64,000 nucleotides of DNA from positions 36,285,501-36,349,500 of the forward strand of contig OZ026842.1 in assembly GCA_964023205.1 (NCBI GenBank). Direction: 5' to 3'. Origin of the DNA: Lutraria lutraria. Its lineage: Eukaryota > Mollusca > Bivalvia > Venerida > Mactridae. Positions 11,486-22,200 of the stretch are shown here, piece by piece. The notes under the pieces are model-generated. The model did not search any database. It saw only the letters and a list, made by a program, of their open reading frames with translations, and was not told the DNA's origin. The position numbers and the translations under genes were made by a program. Position 1 is the stretch's first letter. Each line of letters begins with the position of its first letter.

Positions 11486-13095
11486 GTTATCATAATAAAG
11501 TTAAAACAGGTTTTGATATGAACGGATCATTGAAAACTGGGAGACTAGGTTTAATTGAGTTCCTTCAATGACAATACTGATATGTGCAACGGTGTCCACA
11601 CTCTCCAAAAGAGATGTATACATGTTGTTTATTTAATTAAAATTTCATATTTTGTGTACCATTGTCTTTGGTTTATGTAACGCATCTGTTGTGTGCACCA
11701 TGCAAATTGAAAACAAGTAAATATTATTCGAAGTACAATGTAATTTTAATGATCTAAGCACGTTTGGAATCAGATATTAATCATAATGACAATAAAGAAC
11801 ATATCCAATGTATAATTGTGTTGTTTATATTGGCATTTCGTGACAATGAAACGTTATGGTTCAATCACCTTAGCTTTTCATAGCAGCTGGCACGGTATGC
11901 ACTTTTAAACACTGGAGACGAGTGGTATTAAATCGAATAAATACACACATGTATGGCTTGGAGTAGTTAAAAACAGACCTATATTATACACCATTTAATA
12001 GAATATTTGCAACATCGGGTACAATAAATATTGCTCATCATTTTTGTTAACCACAGTTGTAAAACGAATTAACAGTTCGGGATGACGAATTAGTCATGAA
12101 AAAAAAGAAAAGCGAATGTCACTATAAGGGTTCTGTAACAAGTGACGGGTTATTGTAATAAATACATCAGTCCCCGTCGGACCGACGTGTGTACATCTTT
12201 TAGTCTGACCAAAAAATAAAAGGATTTCTAATCTATATTTTTTGCTCAACTAGTAACTACACCCTAAGTTGCATAAATCTAGCCAAAATTATGTTCGAGT
12301 AATCACACTGTACAGACGGAAGGTAAACGTATAGTCCTCTCCGATTCAAACAGGTTATATACAGTGTAAGGTGATTCTTTGGTCTAAATTTATTTGCCGA
12401 ACCCGTTTGCTCCGATGAAACCAGTAGGGGACTAAAATAATGTCATACAGATAAATGTTATAATTTTCCATTGGTAGATCTTATCATTGAATATTACTGA
12501 AAATAGAGCAATGCTCTGAATACATTATACTTATACCCAGAACCCGGAATGCTTTATTTAGCAAGAAAACGCTATTTTGACAGTATAAAATTTGAAAATC
12601 TTAATAATATATTGATTTAGAAATACGATTAGAACAGTTTGCTTCTCTGTTAAATTCAGTTTGCAAGTAACATCTCAGTTAAATAATGATGTTGAGTATG
12701 AATATGTAATTCATTTCGGAAACAGGCAAACAGAAATAGCGAATGTAGAAGAATGTAAAACGTGATAGTCATTGTTGTTATCGAGGAAAATGTTCATCCA
12801 CCACTTAACACTGAGTTGTATAGTTCTTCTTTACCTTGGTAATACAATACACTCGAATCTACTTCCGGTCTACAGGAAGCAACATGTTCCGGATATTTCC
12901 GTCACTGTATATATAAAATTCACAAATGAGCCAGCCCGTGCGATTTCCAACACATTGTGGTCATTCTGGCCTCAAATTCTAACACGACGTCAACAAAATA
13001 ATAAAACAACAAAGTTGCTTCGTTTTTGTGAAGATATCAGTTTACCTAAGTGTTACAATATATATCTCCACTTGCTATGAATCAAGCCACATTGT
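11486..13095. other. Single-copy spacer between the arms of the inverted duplication
   Basis: No homology between the two sides was seen here. One open frame, 12772-13080 (+), could encode about 100 residues with a hydrophobic N-terminal segment like a signal peptide (MFIHHLTLSCIVLLYLGNTI). It has no recognisable family and may be chance. Confidence 0.4.
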
Positions 13096-14227
13096 CAAGT
13101 GTCACGGAACGAATTGTTGATACGCAAGAACTTCGTCGTTTTCTTTCATACTTCGTTTATGCTGATTTCTTTGACACTAAGCTACTATTTCTGCAGCATT
13201 TTTCGCATCAGCTATTATAAGGTTAACACTTGTTTCGTCATCCTCATGGATACATCTTAAGTCACTATCGAGCTTTTCGGCATGTTGAACCGTGTGTTCC
13301 TGTATCTTTGTCACTGTAAACTCCGCAAGTCTTTCACATCCTCTTACTTTTCAATGGCTTAGTCGTTGTGTTTCAAGGATTGGATACCCTTGGACTGTGT
13401 AGAGAAATGCGATGTGATTTTAAGTCTTTTCCGGTGCGCTAATGACTGCGCGCATAAGTACTTCTTATGTTTTTTTTTCTTGCTGGCATTGTCAGTTGGT
13501 GAAAATATCAAGGTATTTTGCATTGAAAGTCTGTTTTGGAGCCTGTTCGCAGCGTGCAGTGACAAGTTAACCTCTTTTTGACGCACTTTACACCTGGAAT
13601 CAGAAAACATACATTGCAAAGGATCGCAGATCACTGTATGTTATAAACAAGATGTCAATATTCTTCGACAATGGCTTCTGGTTAAGTGCCGACCGATAAA
13701 ACTAAAATTTGTGAAAAAAGCATATCTGGAGCCAGAATGAAAGTTCTTACATTTTTATGACACCCATCCTTAGCATTTTCACCCATTATTAGCATAATAT
13801 TTTTGTCACCCATCCTTAGCATTGTCATCTCCCTGACTATAACATCTCAAATTGGAGAATTAACCGACAATATTTGATTGTAACGTGTTAGAAACGCGTT
13901 TTATTATCATGCGCCAAATTAACAACCGTGTAAATCCGCCCAAAGGGGATAATTCCTTAAAATATAAAAAAAATCACCCCACATTAGCTACTTACATTGT
14001 GTATATGAAAAATGCGCGGTGACACTTTACGATTTAACTAGGGGATATTATGCTAAATAATCTACAACCGAGGGTGAGTTTTTTAAATGACCGGGCTCTA
14101 GCGAAGAGCTTTTTTAATATAAAGTACATATAAGACTACAAGGATGAAAAATCTTACCTGAATCGACGGAATCCGCCATTGTTGGAGCACCCAACATTAG
14201 CAAAAAGTCACGTGGTATTCGCACCGT
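13096..14227 (-). pseudogene. Right arm of inverted duplication: broken gene remnant
   Basis: Read on the - strand, this arm starts with ATGGCGGATTCC (14179-14158), a GTAAG donor, an intron-like stretch, and an acceptor before 13593. It continues with a CKVRQKEVNLSLHAANRL frame open to 13359. After a frameshift and stops, a further coding-like stretch rich in charged residues (RGCERLAEFTVTKIQEH onward, about 13340-13190) ends in a stop. The second Cys of a CxxC pair seen in the left arm is Arg here. The left arm lacks part of this. I do not recognise the parent gene; an origin in a domesticated or active transposon is possible but unproven. Confidence 0.5.
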
Positions 14228-14690
14228 GATCTACTGTTATATCGGACTAGTCGACATCTTAGCAATTACTATATATAGATATTCTATAACATTTAACTTT
14301 TCATATCAGGCAGACTAAATTAAATAATAATATTACATGTATATGCCTAGCCGGCCTTTTTATGGATTTGATGTGGTTATCATTCACAAGGACTCATATA
14401 CATACGTATGTATGTATATAAATCCGTGTCATTCATCATAAAATAAATATAATTTTTACCGTCGTTACAGCTACAGGCAATAGAAAGAATTAACTGCTAT
14501 ATAGAATCTATTTATTAACAGACTGATAAAGCACATTTATAATTAGCCCTATAGTCGCTTTTTTACGGTTTTAATTCTGTTACTGATTAATGTTTATCGT
14601 CTCTAGTTAGAAAAAAAAATACAATCGATGCGTTCACGAATATGAATTTTAAGCATGCTTGTCATGAGGTTTTATGTTTGTTTTTTTACA
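14228..14690. other. No gene seen
   Basis: AT-rich DNA with a palindromic ATACATACGTATGTATGTAT segment near 14398-14420, resembling an end of the 4796-5496 element family. Confidence 0.4.
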
Positions 14691-14695
14691 TAAAG

Positions 14696-15106
14696 TTTCA
14701 CAACAAAAATGGTCTAAAATCAATGAGATGCTTATCAATCAGAAAGAAAATATAATAGTTGGAGATGAGGACGCGACCAAGCTGGAGTGGACACTAGTGA
14801 AGGATCAGGTGGAGAAATGTTCTCCCATGGGGGAACTCTGTCATTTTGTAACTAAGGAAGCAACATACCCTAACGTTGCCACTTTGCTGCACATAGGGAT
14901 GACAATTCCAACAACGTCTGTCAACTGTGAAAGAGGTATTTCAAGATACAATGCCATCAAGACAGACACCCGCAGTTCATTGAATGTTGACACTGTTAAC
15001 CGCCTCATGATGCTCACCATTGGGGGGAGATAACTACAAGATCTTCAATTATGAAGCAGCATTTGCCGTCTGGGCCAGGAAGGATCGTCGCCTTAATTTT
15101 TATTGA
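14696..15106 (+). pseudogene. hAT-type transposase C-terminal (dimerisation) fragment, frameshifted
   Basis: The frame from about 14696 to 15033 ends with a segment running from YPNVATLLHIG through PTTSVNCERG to LNVDTVNRLMMLTIGG. This has the pattern of the C-terminal dimerisation domain of hAT transposases and of the ZNF862-like proteins derived from them (hydrophobic helix, then VxCERxFS-like motif, then LM..I.G). At 15022-15027 a run of six G shifts the frame into an early stop. With five, the frame would run on through NYEAAFAVWARKDRR to a stop at 15106, the usual end of this domain. No N-terminal catalytic region was found, so this is a remnant or a last exon. Confidence 0.75.
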
Positions 15107-16200
15107 AAGTGAAAATGAATAGGCAGTGATGTTATAACGTGCCTATTAATTCTGTATATTTGATTAAAAATTGTGCAACTGAATTTTTACTGATAGTGCT
15201 ACATGATAATTGAGAAAAAGCGGCGAAGCGATTGTGTATTTAATGATGAGATTCAAATGAAATTGCAGTAATAAAATGTTTATTTAAAAATTAGTGACTC
15301 TGTCTCAAAATCATTCTTACAGGTCTATTATAATAATTCGAGGTGGTGAAAATTAAAAACTATTAAAGTCACATATTCTATTTTAAATTAACACAAGCTG
15401 TATTGCTTTTAAATATCAGTACATGTCTTTGTTGTCTTGAACACAAATGTCATGGTGTGCCATGTCCATGCATAAACTGCATATGTTATAAGTCTAAGAA
15501 TAAATAAAAAAATGTAATTTTCTGTCGCCTCTGTTCTTTTTAATCATACTGAATTAGTTTACTTGGGTTTCATCATGACACTCATGTGACTCACTTCTCA
15601 TAAAAAACTCCCTTTTCTGTGATTCATTTCTCTGAGTCTGAAAAAAATACATATTCTGAAAACAATTAACATCTGAATAGTTCAGAACAGAAATCATTGA
15701 AGTCAAGTGACCACATCGTCTTGAACATAAAGTTCACAGAAGGCCATGGAGAGTATACACCACAGTGTCAGTGCAGTAACAGGCTCACAAAGTCTTATTT
15801 CATGATAATTGAACTGGCCTAGTATTTAGCCTTCTGCATGACCTGAGTTTGATAAAGGCAGAGAGAACTAAAACTAGCTGTATACCAGTATACTCAGAAG
15901 TCTTGGTTGACATGCGCAACATTTTGCTTTTGGCTAATTTAATCATGCTGATCTGGCTATTAAGTAATCTATGTTAATAGCCAGACGATTAAATGTCTGG
16001 CTACGAAGAACTTTTGGCTAGCCTAAGTATTTATAAACAAAATATAATGATAGAACTACTGCTTAGACGCGCACACGCTAATCATGTTATTAATATTTTT
16101 TTTTAAATATTTCACATACATTTAGTTCTAAAAAAAAAAAGAAAAAATATGGTTCATATTCGTTAACTTTCGTTCATAGTCGCGAATATGACTCATATTC
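15107..16200. other. Intergenic DNA upstream of POLA1
   Basis: No gene was recognised. A short hairpin with TCTGGCTATTAA and TTAATAGCCAGA arms lies near 15950-15985. The stretch 16150-16205 repeats CATATTCG/CGAATATG motifs on both strands. Confidence 0.4.
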
Positions 16201-16255
16201 GGTGTTTAGCCATACCGCTATTTCAATTATGCTTATTAGAGTTGCGTCCCTTTCA

Positions 16256-16263
16256 TTTCCCGC
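16256..16263 (+). promoter_or_regulatory. E2F-like site in the POLA1 promoter or 5' UTR
   Basis: TTTCCCGC fits the E2F consensus TTTSSCGC exactly and ends 13 bases before the ATG. Replication genes, POLA1 among them, are classical E2F targets in animals, so this site fits S-phase control. Binding is inferred; the transcription start is not known. Confidence 0.65.
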
Positions 16264-16275
16264 GATTTTTGAAGA

Positions 16276-19200
16276 ATGGCGCCGACTCCCGAAGGAAAAA
16301 GCGATGATGACAATGATACTGGTGCTGACACATTTGGTATGAATATGATATTACATAGATATACTTGATCGCTTAGATAAAGTTCCAGAAAATGTGTATG
16401 AACGATTGAAAGCGATCAAGACTCGATCCTTTTTGACATACGTTCATTATAAGTTTGTGAGATCTAAGATGCACAGTTCTGTAGTTGTTATTCCGGCGCT
16501 TGGTACATCTACATCCAAATGCTAGGTTCTTCTTGAGTTTTATATGTTGTACAGGTTTTTTAAAATGACATTGTTGCTATCAGACTCTTTGAAAAGCAAA
16601 AAATCTGCCAGAAATTCGGTCTGACCTGTTTGAAAATTCTGTCGAGACTGAAAGAAATCTGTCAGACCGAAAAAAGTAAACAAGTATAAATGCATACACA
16701 TCTGGTGAATAAATCGCCAGACTGTTGGTTCAATGAGATAAGATTCTTTATCGGAGTAGCCAGTCGATCTGGCGCCTTTCACAAAGTTATTGTCATTTGT
16801 CAGCGGTGACATTTTCACAACTGCTAAAAATAGATGAATCGATATCCCACAACAATCCATTGTGATACTGAACAATTGGACAGCTGCGATCGGGGTTACT
16901 TACTTAAGTATTCTAGAAAACTATGCCAATAGGCCACAGGAAATTGGTTTGGATGAAACACGCTTCATAAAGATACCTGTAAGCATATGCATTGAAAAAG
17001 GCATCAGTCGGGTATTTCAAATTCCTACATGGCGAATATTTAAAGTATTATCCTTTCTCTGGAATTTAACACTCGGATAATCACGAATATTTTCACTGTT
17101 TTATACATTCGGGTTATCATGGATATTATCGCAGTTTTAAACAGGAGCATGAAATCCCGTTGGTTCATGTCACTTTGTGGGATTTGATTACTTCAAACTG
17201 TAAAATTTAAATACGGAATGTATACAAGTCCTTGATCATCTGTAAATAGGTTTTTGTTGTTAACAACTGATGTAAATTTAATGCATATCTTTTTTTTTTT
17301 TAAAAAACAGTGTCATTGGCACAGAATCGGTCTAGGCGTGAGAAAAAAGATAAAGGTGGAAAACTTGCTGCTCTAGCTCGACTGAAAGAAGTCAAGTCAA
17401 AAGGTGGAAAGAATAAATATGATGTAAGTGTATTAATTAATTATGGTAAAAAATGTTAGTTCAGTAAATGTACAGAATTATTTCATAATACATGTATGAT
17501 TTTGTTTGTATCATATCTGACACTGTGTAGCAGACTTCAAATTTAGCCCTGGACTTCGGACTGAAGCTTTTTCTTTTTCATTTTGTTCTATTTTTAAATT
17601 TCAGAAAGAAGAAGATGATGTTTATGAGATGGTGGACGAAGATGAGTACTCTCAGATAGTACGTAAAAGACAAGAAGAGGACTGGATTGTAGACGATGGT
17701 AAGAAAACATATCGGGGTTTTTCTCGGTATTTCATACCCTTGGGATAGGGAATTTTCGCAGTGTTTTAATCAAAATTGGGAAAAAATGTATTAGCTACTA
17801 TTTTGCAATGTTGAAACTAATCTACTTATACTCCCTTAGAATGAGGTATTTACTACGAATAGTGATGTGAATGAACTTATATAATTGGGGATTGGGAATT
17901 TTTGTTTGTGAATTGTTTCCATTTGGAATATGACCGAATTTTGGCTATAAAATCGCCCCCAAAAATCCCTGCATCTTTTTACCTCTATGACTCATGCCAA
18001 ATGCCTTAGACATTAAAAATGACAAAATATCTTCGGAAGATAAGAAATAGCTGTTTTCATATTAATTTCTGTTGAAACTCTTTTTATTTATATCGTTTAT
18101 TCTAGATGGAAGTGGTTACGTAGAAGACGGACGAGAAATATTTGATGAGGAATTAGCTGATGATCAGTTTGCAGACAAGAAAGACAGTAAGTCCTGATCA
18201 TGAGATAAGCCACCAGACTCATCCATGGCCTTTCTTTCCTTTTATAGCAGGGGCTGTTAACAGGCATCTTCCCCTCAGGAAATTCTTTAAAATCATGCTG
18301 TTTTCCCCGAAAATTCAATTTACATCAAGTTTTTTTCCCCTTCTGCAATAATTATGTTATTTTCCCCTAATTTAAGAAAAAGGCCCCTTCCCCTATCTGT
18401 GAAAAAAGCCCTGTCTTCTGTACCTTTTGTCTGTTGTAATAGATAAGATTCTTTGCAGCAGAGTGTATATCTTACATTGTGCCTGCACCAGAACTCTTCT
18501 CTGACTTTTTGAGCTATCATTCTTGAATAAATTTTCTTGTTAGCACTTGCTTTAAATATTTACCAACACTGCATTCTAATTTCGTTGCAAAGTAGTGTGA
18601 AAATGTGTTATTCACCTTACTAATGATTACGTAAACAAGTAAAAATATGGATATTAATCAGAAGTTTTGCCAGATGATGACCCTATAGGCTTGGTGACTG
18701 ACAGATTTCATATTGTCGATATGGATCAACATTATGATGACTGGAATATTTATTTACTTTTCTCTTTTATCCAACAGAGAAGAAAGATGTTGATAAGAAG
18801 AAGAAAAATCCTAATATTATGAGGCCAGGAACCAAACCAAAACAAAATATAAAATCTATGTTCATGGCTCAAGCTGTAACAGGAAAACGGAAACCGGAGG
18901 TTAGTTATTTTGTTAAAAATCTATAGTTTACATCTTCTGTTAAGATACTTGACTGGAAAGTTTTTAAAAACAATATTGAACTCAAATTGTACATGTATCC
19001 AAACATTTAGTATAAGAAATAGCTGCTAACATTTCAGTGAAAACATTGGTTTTAGTCATTGAGTACACATTTTGTTGTCTATGAAGTTCCTGTGGAAAAC
19101 AAGGTAAATATTTGAACAATTTCTAGGAAAACTGATTAGGTGCTTGTCAGTATGTGAGTGAAATGATGTTGAAAAGGGACATATAACCAGGGAAAAATAT

Positions 19201-22200
19201 ACAAAAATTGTCTGATTGATTGATACATGGAAAGGTTTTATGTAGATTTAGCTTTAGATTTTATTTTAGTGTTTTGGGGGCCTTACTCTGGGTCAAAGAC
19301 ATCATTGTTGCATTTCTTGTTTTGATATGTCCTCCAACTTTTTGTCTGTATTTATTTTTTGAAATACTAATCTCTTTTTCATATTAAAGAAAGATGTAAG
19401 TTTGAAAGGTGATGAGTTACTTGGTGATTTGATGAATGAGTTACATAGTGGTCCATCAGATATGATGATTCCTAAGCCTGTTAAACTAACTAAAAGATTG
19501 CCTGGTCCACCTCCTGTAAGGTAAGTTTGTTTTCATACACTCCTTTAATTGACTGACCGGCCTTATTCAGGATTGTTCCCTTTAGTGAGTGAGAACAGTT
19601 AATGGTCTCTGCCAATCCCAAATAGTGACAAATTTTCTTTATTCCGAACAAATATTCCCAAAGTGATATAACTGAAATAATGTTGAAAATGGCATTAAAT
19701 CTGACTAAATAGCAAAATACTCTTCTGTAAAAACTGTTATGTCACCGGATGATCCTGGATGTAGGTGCTGAGTTAGCCCAAGTGAAAAAAATACAGAATA
19801 ACTGGAACACTTGTAAGGTTATTTTCTCTACTGGTGTTGAACAGTTGTATTACTTCCCAAGAATTTATTTTCAGATCACCTCACATGCCATTCAGTACAG
19901 GAAAACCTACTGTGGTACAACCAAAGCCTGTTAAAGTCAAGGTATGTTAAAAATTGTTTAAAGCAGTTTAGTTCTTGGGTTGTTACTTAAATTCTGTCAT
20001 TTTATTTCCTACTACTTTAGATGGCATCTCTTGTAACTCCTTGAAAAGTTGCCTTGTCTCTTCCTCTGACTCTTGCTTTGGTTCCTTTCTCTTCATACAT
20101 AGTATTTGCTAATGTCTGAAAATCTCTGAACAACGGTATACAATTTCTTTTATTGAACTTTAATCAATTGTAATTATTCTGTGGTATATATATTTGTACT
20201 AAACATTAGTGCAAGTGGCTGAAATGGCTGAATGTTGATGTATACAAGTTCCAAAAAGGACAAGGATTGGAATTGATTCACTCTACATATGAGCTCACGA
20301 TCATTTAAAAGACTCCTGTATTGATATATGGAGGGGTTGCAGACAGAAGTTACTAGTCAAGTCCTTGAATGGCCGTTGTAGTGTTAATACTTGATATTTT
20401 TAGGGTCTTCCTAAGCCAGTAATCAAGAAAGAACCGATGGAAGAGAGCCCACAGATTGATCAATATGACAGTGTAGGTAGTCCTATGGTTGATGATGAGA
20501 AAGAGAATATTCAAGAGGAAATTAAAGGTATGTAAACAGATGACACAAGAAAATTTAGACAGGTTTTCTGTTACCAAATGGACACAGACACTATATTTTG
20601 GGATTAACCCTGAAGTTTGAAGAAATGGCAAAAAGTATCAGGATATTTGGGGATAAATTGTGCCTCATATTGTTATAATTTGTGTTTAGAGACATCCTAT
20701 AGATAGAAATCGAGCAGTGAGTCGTGACGGAAGGTCATGGACTGTTCCATTCTTTAAAATAGGGATAAGTAATACAATGACAAAGTACATTACTAAACAC
20801 GACCTTACATTTGTAGGCCACTGTTGGCCTCTTACATTTGTAGACCACTGTAAGAGGCCTAGCTAGCTACGTGGTCCTGAAATCAGTGCGCCGCACTAGT
20901 AACATTATTAAACTGAATTGTGTTTTTCGTGTCCTTAATCTTGCCACTATTTTTTTCAAATATTGCATTGCTCGTGATTTCGGTGCATTTATGTTTTGAA
21001 AGGTATATATATCATATGCAATCAAAATCAAATTCTGTTCAAATAATGTTCCTAAGTATGTAGAGGATGTCATGTTATATAACTTAATATAATGAAGCAA
21101 AATATTAGATTCTGACAGTGGCTCAAGTAAGTAATTGAAATTTCATGAAATTACCTGAAATGAAATTACCTGAAATACATATGAAATTCATTCCAAATAT
21201 TGAAATAAAATTTTGCAATAATAAAATGTCAAATATCAAATAAAAATGGAAAGGAAAAACGTTCACACGTGTTTCGAACCCATAGCATCTTGACTACCAG
21301 GCTTCAAAAGTAAAATGGTTGGCGCCTTTACCGATCGCGCTACGCACTTAGTCTCAGCTATGACGGTTAAATAACTGATATTTATATATTACAGAAACCT
21401 ACGAAACGTTCCGAAAAGCCACTCACCCTACAAAATGGACTTAGCTGATCTTTGATCATTCACGGGTCGTTGTCGGACTATACCTATAATTTTTTTGTCG
21501 AAGCCCTAAACATGACTTATTTTTTTAGCCAGACTTGTAATATTTCTCAATGTCGGCATACACAATCAACTAAATAAAAAAAGGGTTTATCTTTCATTTT
21601 ACTGATTGTAACCTATTATCGTCTGACTTAGAATTTTTACTTTTTTGTAGATATATGTGGTATGGATTTTCAAGATGATTTTGAAGAAGATATGGAGGAC
21701 ATTAAACCAGTCAAAGTGAAAGAGGAACCAGCCGTGAAACAAGAACCAGTCTCGATAGAGCAGCCGCTGACAAATCTTAAAGTGAAAAATGAAAAAATGT
21801 AAGTGTCGCTTTTGATGTCATTTTATCTAATGATTATGAAATATGTATGAATAGAACTTACTGGTGGTATAAAAGGCTTTATGTTTGCAGTTACAATCAA
21901 ACCTGTGTTACCAGCCACCTCCCCAATAAAGGCCACTATGTGAATAAAGGCCACTATGTGAAAAAAGGCCATTATGTGAATAAAGGCCACTATGTGAATA
22001 AAGGCCACTATGTGAATAAAGGCCACTATGTGAATAAAGGCCATTATGTGAATAAAGGCCATTATGTGAATAAAGGCCACTATCTGAATAAAGGCCACTA
22101 TCTGAATAAAGGCCACTATCTGAATAAAAGGCCACTATGTGAATAAAGGCCATTCTGTTAAAAAACATCATTGCTTGTTTTGAACAAAATGACCTCTGAA

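Noticed and set aside
16540..17080. Open frames of 111 and 72 codons between POLA1 exons 1 and 2
   Set aside because: They lie in intron 1, overlap repeats such as the TCTGTCAGACCGAA segment and the 16878-17241 element, and match no family.
21266..21365. Functional tRNA gene on the - strand
   Set aside because: The A- and B-box-like motifs are present, but I could not build a convincing acceptor stem, and the segment is part of a dispersed repeat.
21823..22171. Three overlapping open frames with NKGHYV, FIHIVA and SHNGLY repeats
   Set aside because: They are on both strands of an 18-bp minisatellite; a unit divisible by three keeps frames open by chance.
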